A DNA stretch of 64,000 bases from Actinostola sp. cb2023 (GCA_033675265.1 JAUJYZ010000798.1:1-64000); one strand, 5' to 3'; positions 44,572 through 55,199 are shown, counted from the first letter of the stretch. Numbers and translations are program-made. The notes: a model not told the origin generated them from the letters alone.

Positions 44572-45122
44572 TTCTTGGCTTTCACCTACGTCATCGAACA
44601 TTTTCCCAGGACTTATATAGAACAAAACCTTCATAGGCCGAAAGAGCAGCCAAAACCATATATCTCAGCAAAAGTTTTAGTTAAAAGACGTTTTAGATAT
44701 GAAGATATGAGCGATCGCTTATGCTCATAATTTAGTTAAAATGTATGGGTCCGCCATGTTGGTGTCGCATCGAGCGACACCAACATGGCGGCCAAATCAC
44801 GAAGACTGAAAATCATGTTTATTTGCAAATACTTCAAGTTTTCAATAGCTATATTCATCAAAATAAAGTTACCCATCATCTACTAAGTTAAAATCGTATT
44901 ATTTCAAACGAATTTTCCTATTTCTATGGCTTTTGAAAATGCGTGACTGTATTGCGTGACAGAATTTGACTCGCAATAAAACGAAAACCAAACATCTAAA
45001 TTACAAAATTATTTTGGTAAGAATTTTCTTATAACGATATAAACAACATATCCAACAAACAGTTTTGTGAGGTGAATAGTTTGGATTTTAGCTTTTTGAT
45101 GACGTCATGTGAAAGCCAAGAA
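44572..45122. mobile_element. TA-flanked MITE with TTCTTGGCTTTCAC ends
   Basis: A 551-bp element with inverted ends TTCTTGGCTTTCAC.TACGTCATC and GATGACGTCATGTGAAAGCCAAGAA, and TA on both sides. Removing it plus one TA restores a perfect 35-bp repeat unit, so the boundaries are exact. TA duplication suggests Tc1/mariner. It has no ORF and contains an 18-bp-arm perfect hairpin at 44751-44791. Confidence 0.9.
44751..44791. repeat. Perfect 18-bp-arm hairpin
   Basis: CCGCCATGTTGGTGTCGC, loop ATCGA, exact inverse. The arm contains GCCATGTTG, close to a YY1-type site, on both strands. Confidence 0.95.
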
Positions 45123-45385
45123 TAGTCTACAGTTTCTACTCAATACTATCCCATCTATAGTCTACAGTTTCTACTCAATGCTATCCCATCTATAGTCTAC
45201 AGTTTCTACTCAATGCTATCCCATCTATAGTCTACAGTTTCTACTCAATGCTATCCCATCTATAGTCTACAGTTTCTACTCAATGATATCCCATCTATAG
45301 TCTACAGTTTCTACTCAATGCTATCCCATCTATAGTCTACAGGTTATATTACTCAATGCTATCCCATCTATAGTCTACAGTTTCT

Positions 45386-46679
45386 ACTGGTGCTAATAAA
45401 ATATCCCTGGTGTTTGTGTCCTCACTTGTCAACTTTATTGTGTTGTCGCTCTTTTACATTTATTAACGTGTTTTACTTTCGATATTTTCATGGTTCAACA
45501 CTGACATACTTAATGTTTCTAGTGAATTGTGTTACTTTGTTTTCATACCAAAAGAATACGTCAAAACTCGAAGGTCAAACCATACAACACTGGGGTGAAG
45601 TTTCTCATTAGCATATTGTATGACTGAGTCAGCAAGAGAGCTGCTTCAGTTAGTAAAATTGCTCTTTCGTTTCTTTCTCTCGGTTTTCGTGGTGGATATC
45701 CTCTGGTTGACGAGGATTGATTATGATGACTTGGGGCTGTAGTTTGGTTCTTGTTGTGGTTCAGTATTGCTTCATGTAGTTTGGTTTGGTTTTCTCCTGT
45801 AGGTACGGTATGTTCTCATCATTGGAACTCATTACCTTGTTGAATAAGTTATTTGCTGTGTGATATAACGGGCCGTTCACACTTGGATCATTTTGGATCC
45901 GGATCCGAGATCGATCCGAGATCGATCCGAGATCGACCCGAGCTCCGTTTTCGAGAACGTTCACACTATAAACATGTATAAACGTACCACACACAAAAAA
46001 ACAGGTAGCCCAACCAAAACCGGGTGCCGAATTAAATTAAAAATCTAAGGGGTTGGGATCGAGCAGGGACATTAAAGGGCCACATTAAAGATAGCGGATT
46101 TAGTTCCACTTTGATTTCTCATGAAATCAATAAACGAATTATAGCTATTATTGAGACGTCAAAGCCGTAAATCCAAGAACCATTTTCAATTAATATTGCG
46201 TTTTATGCGTCAGAGAAATCTTCAACAGAAAATGTATTTTATGACACTCAATGACGGAAGTCTATTATGGGCGGTCAATAACAGAAATAGAGTTCTGGCG
46301 AGAACCAACCACAGGTTAGCTTTGCCTTCAGTAGAATGAGATGTGAATACAATAGTTACAAAATAAGAGAGAACAGGTTTTATCCAAGATGTGCTGACCT
46401 AGATTTCAGGCAAAGAAAAATAAACTTTCACATTCATTCTTATCAAACTTATTGCCATAACTGAACTAAAGATATTTAACAATTGACTACACTTTCTATA
46501 GTTTGTAGTAAGAACGATGATTTTCTGGATCAGCATAATACGACTGCTGCCTGTGTTGTTGGTATCGAGCTTCAGCTTGAGGCACATGGCGACCAGTAGT
46601 GGCACTTGCCAATATAGCAATCGAGTCATTCTGGACCTTCATTTCTTGTTTTCTTAGGTCAGTATTAAGACGTACTGTT
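45386..46679. other. Downstream of gene 1: probable 3' UTR and intergenic
   Basis: No gene that I can defend. 45760-45870 has overlapping open frames on the minus strand (one containing NNLFNKVMSSNDENIPYLQ) that might be UTR or a lost exon. 45874-45970 is a fragment of the GTTCACACT element family. Confidence 0.35.
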
Positions 46680-46846
46680 TACGTAAAGACGTACTGTTTA
46701 AGTCAGGAATACGTCTACAGGTTTTGATACTCAGTATGACGGTTACGTAACGTTCATTACTTATGGCTACGTGAAGACGTATTGTTTACGCTGGAATAAG
46801 TCTATACGTTTTGACACTCAGAATGACGGTTACGTAACGGTTGATA
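46680..46846 (-). repeat. Tandem duplication of the receptor tail end
   Basis: Sequence around the gene 1 stop codon (46786-46846) is repeated at 46685-46745, sharing GACGGTTACGTAACG and ACTCAG.ATGACGG. The downstream copy would read RNRHTEYQNL where the coding copy reads RNRHSECQNV. Confidence 0.7.
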
Positions 46847-47161
46847 CGTATTTGGTTCACTATTGCTGACGTCCATTTGTTTTGAACGAAGAGGTTCGTA
46901 CATTCCTGTTGGATCACCGTGTTGTGATGTTTTGGTCGCTGGGTCGAGCTGTTGATAATGACCAGGATCTTGATTGGTCTGTCTGTTGTCTGGATTTTCT
47001 GGTATTTCATACGGACATGACGTGTTTGGTGTGTGTGGCTGGACATGAGAAGGTTGAACAGATTCGGGAACAGATTCGTACTCAACACTTGGTTGGCTTG
47101 ATGGTGGTACATGTAATGCTACACTAGATGAAGGTGATGTTGCAGCCATCTCAACTACGTC
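46802..47161 (-). CDS. Receptor gene 1: cytoplasmic tail exon with ITIM-like motifs
   Basis: A phase 0 exon after acceptor gatttacag, ending in TAG at 46802-46804. 119 codons, Pro/Ser/Gln-rich and without a globular domain. Tyrosine motifs in order: VYHDVV (Tyr in the preceding exon), VEYESV, PYEIP, HYQQL, MYEPL, TYQPL. VYHDV with Ser at -2 and VEYESV fit the ITIM pattern [SIVL]-x-Y-x-x-[VLI]. The last three fit YxxL and are spaced about 15 residues apart. Such motifs recruit SH2 proteins when phosphorylated (established for vertebrate receptors and proposed for Hydractinia Alr). This makes gene 1 a candidate signalling receptor and not only an adhesion molecule. Confidence 0.88.
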   Translation of the reverse strand, partial: DVVEMAATSPSSSVALHVPPSSQPSVEYESVPESVQPSHVQPHTPNTSCPYEIPENPDNRQTNQDPGHYQQLDPATKTSQHGDPTGMYEPLRSKQMDVSNSEPNTYQPLRNRHSECQNV

Positions 47162-47301
47162 CTGTAAATCATTAACATCATTTTATTATTATGACTTTCT
47201 TGCGATCAACACTGGATTTTGTAAAGAAAACAAAAACAACGACTATAAATGTATGTTTTAGTTTAACCAATCAACTTACAGGTACATACAATGATACTCA
47301 C

Positions 47302-47329
47302 ATGATAAACTGAATCGGTACGAGTTTTC
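47302..47329 (-). CDS. Receptor gene 1: 28-nt juxtamembrane exon
   Basis: Acceptor ttttattag and donor CAT|gtgagt. Its first base completes an Arg codon from the transmembrane exon. It then encodes KTRTDSVYH and leaves phase 0 for the tail exon. The joined product places SVYHDV, an ITIM-consensus motif, across the junction. The phase match on both sides supports this very small exon. Confidence 0.75.
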
Positions 47330-47657
47330 CTAATAAAAGAGAATTAATAAAGTCTAAACAAAGGAAAGCCACATATTCAAAACAACATGTCGTGTGTAAC
47401 ATGGGCAGAGAGTTGTGTGTGATTACAATACAGTACTGACGCATGAGAGCGAGCAGCCATTTAATTTGTTAGCATGTTTTGTTATCAATAGATTATGTTA
47501 GCGATTCACGGCAAGAATAAGTGTCACGTGACTCATCTCCCTCGATGCACTTTTTTTGTATTAATATTATTATTTCTTGTTAACGCGTTTTGACGTCATC
47601 TATGCATCTGTTTTGACCAAAGTGATTCACGGCCAAGTTATTTAAAATCAAAGTTAC

Positions 47658-47772
47658 CTGGACTGTGACTTTGTTCCTTTCACGTTTTTCCAAATGTACA
47701 ACACCAGCTGCAGTATGTTGAATAGTAAAGACACTGCGAGGAAAGTAGCGCACACACCAACTACCGTAGCAC
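47658..47772 (-). CDS. Receptor gene 1: transmembrane exon
   Basis: A phase 1-2 exon (acceptor cctatcag, donor CCAG|gtaact). Encodes GATVVGVCATFLAVSLLFNI, then LQLVLYIW: about 24 hydrophobic residues, followed by KNVKGTK, a basic stop-transfer. This is a type I membrane segment after the FN3 domain and Thr-rich linker. One Cys and one Asn lie in the segment. No acidic or basic residue in the bilayer suggests signalling through the protein's own tail, not an adaptor. Confidence 0.9.
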
Positions 47773-48709
47773 CTGATAGGAACAGAACGGTACATCTATA
47801 TCTGGTTAATTATCTGTCGATGTGTTGGATTATCCCGCTAAACATGAGTGTCTTCTGCCATTTGTTCATTATTACAGATTTCTATCTGACTAATCAATGT
47901 GCTGTTTGTAGTTTTCAATGAATCGTAAAATCACAATGGTTTTCTAACAAATGTGTTCGCAATGATTCAGTGATATCAAAGCTCGTTCATTTTATAGAGA
48001 GCGATAAAAAGAGATCAACGACCACATGACCATAAATGGACAGTAGTTGAAGGATCATTTTAATTAAGAAATGAATTAATGAATATGTCAAGGACGTACA
48101 GTGCTCACATCAATACAATATTTAAAGTTATTACATTCAACTAATGCATGAAGCCTATGTACAGAAACATTTTGATTGAGTTTAATATTTCAAGTGTTTG
48201 TACTTACTATATCCCTTTTGATGGTCAGCTGACGTGTATAAAGAACAGTCTGTGTAACCTAGGTAACAAAACACGAAAACCACCAAACGCAACGTTATCA
48301 GATGCAGGTATGTTTGCCTTTACCTAAACGTGTGGAAGACTGGATTCGAGTCGATAACCGTGTCCAGTGACGTCATCTAATTTATGTAAACGTTAGAATG
48401 TCAACACTTGAGGCTTGACTTTGAATTTGACTATTTGTGCAAGAAATTATTACAAAGAAAGACAGACCGGTATTAGGACACTTATATTTGTAAATCTTGT
48501 CGATAGCTAGTAGTGAAACACCTTAGAATATACGAACATTATCGAAATAGTCGAGACAAAATCGCAGTATAGTTATCATTCGTACGCATCGCCAAAATCC
48601 ATGTTCAAACATCAACGCCAAACTGAAAGACAATATATGCGAAGGACTGAGTAGACTCCGTAGAAGAAGCGGGAAAGAAAAACAACTCAGTTATAGCAGC
48701 CCTTCGACT
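47773..48709 (-). other. Intron of gene 1
   Basis: No gene recognised between the transmembrane exon and the helicase fragment. Confidence 0.45.
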
Positions 48710-48940
48710 TTGGTAGTACAAGTACATGCAGTTTCTAAAGGGATACTCAGTTCGCTGCAGGCGTGGAGCCATTTCAAAGATAAGCGACTTTCCGTAGCCA
48801 GTCGGAAGGTTACATAGACATTCTTCCTGTTAATAAATTCATAAAGAGCTTTTTCTTGCTGTGAATACAGCCCTGTTATTCCAACCAAGAGACTTACGTT
48901 TCGAACGGCGGTTTGGAAATAACACACCCGCCATCTTGAA
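48710..48940 (-). pseudogene. RecQ-like helicase 5' fragment with promoter-like upstream
   Basis: From CAAGATGGCGGG (48929-48940) a short frame, MAGVLFPNRRSK, ends at a donor-like GTAAGT. It is followed within 40 bp by EKALYEFINRKNVYV, and after a one-base shift by LPTGYGKSLIFEMAP, an excellent Walker A of RecQ-type helicases. Upstream (minus-strand direction) are a CCAAT box (48974) and a full CRE, GTGACGTCAC (about 49009-49019). It looks like the copied promoter, first exon and start of the second exon of a helicase gene, now in an intron of gene 1. The rest is missing and the frame is broken. Confidence 0.6.
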
Positions 48941-49239
48941 AAACCCAACGAAGTTGTATAAATTATCGTGTGAGCCAATCAGAACACACTACCCGGAACC
49001 AGCGTAGTGTGACGTCACTGGACATGATTATCGACTTCGGAGTTCAGACGTCTCACTCGGGGAAATTTCTGATATTCAGGCTAGATTCGAATCGTGATCG
49101 CAAAGCATCTATGGATTGTCGAACCCAGTCTTCCACTCGTTTAGATTTCATTTATATTGATTTGTTGTTTCGTACTTCAAAGCATTACAGACATTGACCA
49201 AAGAAGTTCTTGTATAATTGAACAATTGTTTATTCTTAC

Positions 49240-49563
49240 CAAGAGTTGTAGTAGTGGGTGTAGTAGTAGTTTCAACAGGTATAATCACAGTCTTTGCTTT
49301 ACTATCATCTTGTAGGCTTTCTCCATCTTTATTCCATGCAGTAACAATGAAACTGTATTTATTTCCTGGATCAAGGTTTTTTACCGTGTATGTGAACAAT
49401 GTAGCAGTGACGTTTATCTTTGACAAGCTGCCATCCATTCCAATGACTTTCATGTGGATTGTGTATTTTATTATTTCACCTCCATTTTCGTCAGGTTTTG
49501 ACCAGGTCAACGTTACTGATGTCTGATGGATACGAACCTCAAGCTCAGGTAAAGATGGTGGAC
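49240..49563 (-). CDS. Receptor gene 1: FN3 exon with Thr-rich linker
   Basis: A phase 1-1 exon of 108 codons. FN3 features: PPSLPELEV, VTLTWSKPDENGGEIIKYTI (Trp of strand B, Gly-Gly turn) and LDPGNKYSFIVTAWNKDGES (Tyr corner and conserved Asn). After the domain comes VETTTTPTTTTLG, a probable O-glycosylated stalk leading to the membrane. The donor is CTTG|gtaaga. The stalk followed by the transmembrane exon indicates the membrane-proximal domain. Confidence 0.92.
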
Positions 49564-49772
49564 CTGATAAACAGATCAATGAGTATTCAGTTTGTTCAAA
49601 TTGACTACAAATCAGGACCATAATAAATCATTACACATGAAATATGCCTGTGTTAAACCAACTTGATACGATTTCGTTCGAGTAGCTCGATCATGTAGTT
49701 CCGTTATCTACATTGCACATTTTTAATATGGTAATAAATAATACTAATATATAATATTATTTTGTTACATAC
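49564..49772 (-). other. Short intron of gene 1
   Basis: 209-bp intron, acceptor gtttatcag and donor gtatgt. Confidence 0.85.
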
Positions 49773-50048
49773 ATTTGACTATCACATAAGCATGTGCTGT
49801 TTTTGTATATTTTTGTCCACCATAAACATTCTTTGCTGTACAGATGTACTTGCCAGCATCAGACTTGACTGCATTAGGGATTGTTAATGTACCATCAGAT
49901 ATCGTATGTCCAGGTTTTATAGGTACATTATTCGCTCTTGACCAGGAAATAGAGACAGGTGGATTACCTGATGCCTGACATGTTAGTATGATGACATCAC
50001 CTTGTGTGACTGTAGTGTTATCAGGTGAGGTGGTGATGTCTGGTGGAT
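49773..50048 (-). CDS. Receptor gene 1: I-set Ig exon
   Basis: A phase 1-1 exon (acceptor cattttag... in minus orientation, donor AAAT|gtatgt). PPDITTSPDNTTVTQGDVII, LTCQASG, SISWSR, KSDAGKYICTAKN. Paralogous to the gene 2 exon at 25797-26066, mostly differing around the C-C' region. Third Ig domain of gene 1. Confidence 0.92.
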
Positions 50049-50185
50049 CTAAATGTAAAATACAAGACTGAATATAACTTCGTCCACCAGTTTGTCAAGC
50101 GGGTAAGTTAATGAAGAGTAAAACGAAAGCAAGAAGCAAACGGTCAAGTGGGACTTTTAGCTACAGCTAGTGGCTATATTCAGTA

Positions 50186-50215
50186 ATGTATCATACTTAC
50201 AATATACAGTAACCA
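50186..50215 (-). repeat. 66-bp unit remnant left of the GGGATCCC element
   Basis: 30 bp of the 66-bp unit, including the donor GTAAGTATG (minus strand). It continues exactly at 54051 once the inserted element is removed. Confidence 0.9.
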
Positions 50216-50226
50216 CCCAGGTAAAA

Positions 50227-51260
50227 ATGAGAGGCGGGATCCCGCCAATCCCAGCCGGGATCCCACCCGGGATTGCCGGGATCCCACCTCTTTTGGCGGG
50301 ATCCCAGCTATCCCGGCCGGGATGACAAAAAGATCCCAACTGGGATCCCACCTCTGAGCCGGGATCCCACCCGGGATTGCCTGGATCCCACCTCTTTTGG
50401 CGGGATCCCAGCTATCCCGGCCGGGATGACAAAAAGATCCCAACTGGGATCCCACCTCTGAGCCGGGATCCCACCCGGGATTGCCGGGATCCCACCTCTT
50501 TTGGCGGGATCCCAGCTATCCCGGCCGGGATGACAAAAAGATCCCAACTGGGATCCCACCTCTGAGTTGGGACAGTAGTGAATATTGCCGGGATCCCACC
50601 TCTGAAGGCGGGATCCCACCTATCCCGGCCGGGATGACAAAAAGATCCCAACTGGGATCCCACCTCTGAGTTGGGACAGTAGTGAATATTGCCGGGATCC
50701 CACCTCTGAAGGCGGGATCCCACCTATCCCGGCCGGGATGACAAAAAGATCCCAACTGGGATCCCACCTCTGAGTTGGGACAGTAGTGAATATTGCCGGG
50801 ATCCCACCTCTGTTGGCGGGATCCCACCTATCTCGGGTGGGATGACATCAATATCCCAACTGGGATCCCACCTCTGGAGTTGGGACAGTAGTCAATATTG
50901 CCGGGATGCTAGATTGGGGGCGGGATCCCACCTATCCCGGCTGGGATGACATCAATATCCCAACTGGGATCCCCCACCTCTGGACTTTGGACAGTAGTCA
51001 ATATTGCCGGGATGCTAGATTGGGGGCGGGATCCCACCTATCCCGGCTGGGATGACATCAATATCCCAACTGGGATCCCACCTCTGGACTTTGGACAGTA
51101 GTCAATATTGCCGGGATGCTAGATTGGGGGCGGGATCCCACCTATCCCGGCTGGGATGACATCAATATCCCAACTCAGGGATCCCACCTCTGGATTTGGG
51201 ACAGCCATTATATCCCAGGTAGGATGTAAGATCCCACCTACATGTATCCCAGCTCAATCC
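50227..51260. repeat. Left GGGATCCC array, 104- to 116-bp units
   Basis: Seven to nine units. The first (from 50273) repeat every 104 bp with TATCCCGGCCGGGATGAC and AAAAGATCCCAACTGGGATC. Later ones change to CAGTAGTCAATATTGCCGGG and AGATTGGGGGCGGGATCC with about 116-bp spacing. Dense overlapping palindromes (GGGATCCC, CCCGGCCGGG). Open frames here are repeat artefacts. Confidence 0.9.
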
Positions 51261-53309
51261 CATCTCTGGAATTGGAAGCGTGAAAACTAAAAAGGGCATT
51301 AACAATTTGAAATTATAATGGGATGGATGTGTTAAAATTGATTACACAATAAATTATTACACTTGTATTTATTAGTGAAAATTATAAGTGACTACCATGA
51401 TTTTAGATAACCACGCTTTGATTCCCTGAGCACCTTTGTGAACTGTACAGAACATATGCAACAACAACAACATTTATTTAAATAATTTATTTGAGTCAAA
51501 AACTTGCATATATTGAGTCATTTACATGTGAGCCAGCTTGCACATAAAAATTACAATGAAATCATATTTCATGATGGAAGTTCAAATAAGATAAAATATT
51601 ATTGTTTAAAGATTCCAATTAACTCTTTCAGTTGACAAAAGAGTTATCAAATGCTTAGATAAAGCTTACCTTATTACCCTGATACACTACTGGATAACAA
51701 CCTGTGAAAAACCTGTGGATTTATTTATTAAAAAAACCCTGCTAAAGCAAAGTTTTGCCAAAATGAAAACATTATAAAATATTTTATGAAACATATATAT
51801 TACACTTATATGTAATATATAATATATATATATAATAAAAATCTTTGAAAAAGCATTTGCACAATAACCTGATAAAAATACAAGTCAATCCCCAGAAGAA
51901 CATGAGTACTATATGTCTATGAGTAAAATATAATTTGCCATCTCAAAATCAATCAATATCAAACTCAGAACACATTTTAACATAACTATATCAGTTTTAA
52001 TATCAAACTCAGAACACATTTTAACATAACTATATCAGTTTTAATACACTCTTTTGTGATGACCAAATCTCAAAAAGGCCAGTGTTTGAGAAAACTATGC
52101 ACTTGAACACCAACAAACTAAGATTTGGGAATTAATTTATTTAAAATAGATTAGTCAAACACCCTTCAGACATTCAGTCTACTCACTTTGCAGTTCGTTT
52201 TTCTGGATTTTTTCAATATTTTCTGCTATGTAACTTTGGACTTCTTATTCTTGGGAACACAGAAGATATTTTTACATAGATTTGCTCTTGGTATTTTTGG
52301 TTGATTTAGACGAAAGCTTTGATTTACCAAACACAAATTAACAGAACACTGCCATTTTGAACAGCACACATAATGGTCAGCAGTCATCGATCACATGACT
52401 AAAATACGGCTGTTGATTGGTCCGTGGCGGGCGCGCACGCGTTTGCAGATTGAGCGGGAAAAACGAAAACTTGCTTCAGTTTGCAGAGTTTGTAGGAGTT
52501 TGTCAAGAAACTTGGGGTTTTTATTCATTATCATGCTGGTAAGTAAAGATTGTTCAGCTATTTTTGAAGTAAATATTACAGGTAAAACAGCTTAGCAAGC
52601 TTCTACATGTCTTTCAGGCACATTGGAAGAGAAAAACTTGGATAAAACGACTTGTTATAAAACAAGCATGCAAAGACAGCTCTACTCTAGCAAATCTGTA
52701 AGTAAGCTAAAGCTTAAACCTTTTTTAAATAAGATAAAAAGTTCAGATAAATGCAGTTCACTGACTTACTTTAACACTTACACTCAGTTAGAGTTTGGAT
52801 TGATTCAGATTTCATATTTAATAGTTATTTACTCGCATATACTGCAGATTAAAGTGAGTGATTTAGGATTTAGGTAAGTTATTTGCCATTGCCAGATGCA
52901 TGACTGTTTAAAAATGTCTTGTTCACATCAAACTCTTTTAGACTATAGCTTTAATATGGCCTAATTGAATGACTGTTTTTATTGATTATTGTCTATTTAG
53001 TTTCAGGTATTAATTCTTCTTCAACAAGCTAATAAAGCTAATGAAAGATTTGGTTACCAGCATTGTTAGCCTGACAAAATGTGGTAGACAGAAAAGCTAA
53101 GTTCAACACTTTGATTAGTCAACAACTGCATAATGTAAAGCATAGATAAAATATTGATAATTACATGTATTACAAGAATGTTTGATGTTGGTAAGGTTGC
53201 ATTAAATGTCTCTACAGTCTGACAATGAAACAACATTTTTATCCATCGATCATGTTGCTATCAGATTTATTCCTTAATTATTTATTACATATTTACAAAT
53301 AATATTGGT

Positions 53310-54000
53310 GGTGGGATGGTGGTGGGAATATTCAGGTGGGATACTGGTTGGGATGCCTTGCATTGGGCACATGGTGGGATCCAAGGTGGGATACCTTGGG
53401 CCCATGGTGAATCCCGGCTGGTAATGGTGGGATCCCGGCTGGTAATGGTGGGATCCCGGCTGGTAATGGTGGGATCCCGGCTGGTAATGGTGCCGGGGAT
53501 CCCGGCTGGGATAGTGGGATCCTGGGATCCCGGCTGGGATATCTAATAATCCCGGCTGGGAGGATGGGCTCCTGGTTGGGATGGTGGGATCCCGGCTGGG
53601 ATGGTGGGATCCCGGCTGGGATGGTGGGATCCTGGGATCCCGGCTGGGATGTCTAATAATCCCGGCTGGGATGTCTAATAATCCCGGCTGGGATGGTGGG
53701 ATCCCGGCTGGGATGGTGGGATCCTGGGATCCCGGCTGGGATGTCTAATAATCCCGGCTGGGATGGTGGGATCCCGGCTGGGACGGTGGGATCCCGGCTG
53801 GGATGGTGGGATCCCGGCTGGGATGGTGGGATCCTGGGATCCCGGCTGGGATGTCTAATAATCCCGGCTGGGATGGTGGGATCCCGGCTGGGATGGTGGG
53901 ATCCCGGCTGGGATGGTGGGATCCCACCTGGGGTGGGATGTCTAATAATCCCAGCCGGGATCCCACCTTATCCCAGCTGGGATCCCATCTACAAAAAAGC
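53310..54000. repeat. Right GGGATCCC array, 20-bp units
   Basis: Units GGGATCCCGGCTGGGATGGT repeated many times, with ATGTCTAATAATCCCGGCTG variants. Same motif as the left array but a much shorter period. Confidence 0.9.
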
Positions 54001-54050
54001 CGGGATCCCGGCTGGGATTGGCGGGATCCCGCCTCTCATTTTTACCTGGG

Positions 54051-54434
54051 CACGGTATAAGACCTACAGACCATAAAACTAACCCATTCAGTATCGTACT
54101 TACAATATACAGTAACCACCGGTATAAGACCTACAGACCATAAAACTAACCCATTCAGTATCATACTTACAATATACAGTAACCACGGTATAAGACCTAC
54201 AGACCATAAAACTAACCCATTCAGTATCATACTTACAATATACAGTAACCTTGGTATAAGACCTACAGACCATAAAACTAACCCATTCAGTATCATACTT
54301 ACAATATACAGTAACCACGGTATAAGACCTACAGACCATAAAACTAACCCATTCAGTATCATACTTACAATATACAGTAACCTTGGTATAAGACCTACAG
54401 ACCATAAAACTAACCCATTCAGTATCATACTTAC
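54051..54434 (-). repeat. 66-bp splice-donor array of gene 1 (about 6 units)
   Basis: Immediately follows (minus strand) the Ig exon at 54435-54710, whose donor TATATT|GTAAGT is the first in the series. Units are nearly identical to those in gene 2, including an alternation between CCACGGTATAAG and CCTTGGTATAAG types seen in both genes. Confidence 0.95.
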
Positions 54435-54710
54435 AATATACGATAACCTTTGCTTGCGCAGTAACTGGATTCTGGTTTGGGTTGTTGACTGCCTGACACT
54501 TGTACGTCCCATTCTGATCTCTTTTAATGTTTGGTATACTTAGTGTAGCACTCCCTACTCCTTGAGTTATGGAAACCTTGGTAACACCTTGCACTTGTAC
54601 CCACGTGACATTTGGTGTTGGAGGACCAACCGCTGAACAGCTGATCCTCAAGTCTGAGTGTTCATTGAATGTTGTCGATGGATTTGGACGTACTGTGAAA
54701 GTCGGGGTTT
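54435..54710 (-). CDS. Receptor gene 1: I-set Ig exon with donor array
   Basis: A phase 1-1 exon (acceptor ttgtacag, donor TATATT|gtaagt). ETPTFTVRPNPSTT, LRISCSAVG (B Cys), VTWVQVQG (C Trp), RDQNGTYKCQAVNNPNQNP (F Cys). The last T with AT of the next exon gives the YPPDI boundary. The frame stays open through the array for another 100 or so codons. Second Ig domain of gene 1. Confidence 0.92.
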
Positions 54711-55069
54711 CTGTACAAAGTATAACAAAAGACTGGGAAGGAATTCATTGACAAACATATGCAATATAGTAACTAATAAATCATGTGTAGATTGAGTGTA
54801 TTTGGTAATCTTTGAACCATGGTTGTGGATATGAGTGACAACATCTTACTGCAACAAAATCTAGAACCTCAGCGGACGTAGGCGATTTGTGACGGAGCGA
54901 AGAACACAATAAAAAGAATCGCCATTCTACAGCCCGAGTAAAATTAAATCACATGTATAAATTAAAAGCAGAACCCTTTTAATTATAATATCCATGGAAT
55001 GTCGGACACGCAGTACCACTGAGTGCACGCTGATTACATAACGGATATTTCCATCTCTAGTATTTACTG
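54711..55069 (-). other. Intron of gene 1, before Ty3 element
   Basis: No gene. The first ~20 bp match the equivalent intron of gene 2. The start of the left LTR of the Ty3 element cannot be fixed and may lie in this stretch. Confidence 0.4.
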
Positions 55070-55141
55070 ACCCTCATTGATCAAATATTTCTTCCCAACA
55101 ACTCAGACCTGCTCACTAGTTAGAGAGATCTAAACGAAACA
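55070..55141 (+). repeat. Ty3 left LTR, recognisable 3' part
   Basis: Matches the end of the right LTR over about 70 bp. Ends AACA just before the primer-binding site TGGTGTCAGAAG. Confidence 0.7.
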
Positions 55142-55199
55142 TGGTGTCAGAAGAAAAGAGTGCAACGTCGTTGAGCTTTACTTCTAATTTTCCTGTACC

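Larger units (their letters stand above)
44151..45385. repeat. 35-bp tandem array interrupted by a MITE
   Basis: Units CTCAATGCTATCCCATCTAT then AGTCTACAGTTTCTA, about 12 before (44157-44571) and 7 after (45123-45385) the insertion at 44572-45122. A few units have small indels (44405, 44490, 45340). Non-coding, between the two receptor genes. Confidence 0.95.
50216..54050. mobile_element. 3.8-kb inverted-repeat element with GGGATCCC arrays
   Basis: A perfect 49-bp terminal inverted repeat starts CCCAGGTAAAAATGAGAGGC and continues GGGATCCCGCCAATCCCAGC. Removing 50216-54050 and one CA dinucleotide restores an intact 66-bp repeat unit, defining the ends and a 2-bp (or 3-bp CAC) target duplication. 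Both subterminal kilobases are tandem arrays built on GGGATCCC. The 2-kb core (51260-53300) is AT-rich, contains no transposase I can recognise and has one small frame (52395-52595). It is probably a non-autonomous DNA transposon. A 2-3 bp duplication fits CACTA-like families, but the ends do not match. Confidence 0.85.

Noticed and set aside
45761..45994. Possible extra tail exon (IPYLQ, NYMKQY motifs)
   Set aside because: Downstream of the gene 1 stop, overlaps a GTTCACACT element fragment, and alternative frames are equally open. Not strong enough to call.
50157..50827. Overlapping repeats of about 60-100 residues (GIPAIPGG, SWDLFVIPAG)
   Set aside because: Translation of the GGGATCCC array in several frames and both strands. 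No start, splice or domain support.
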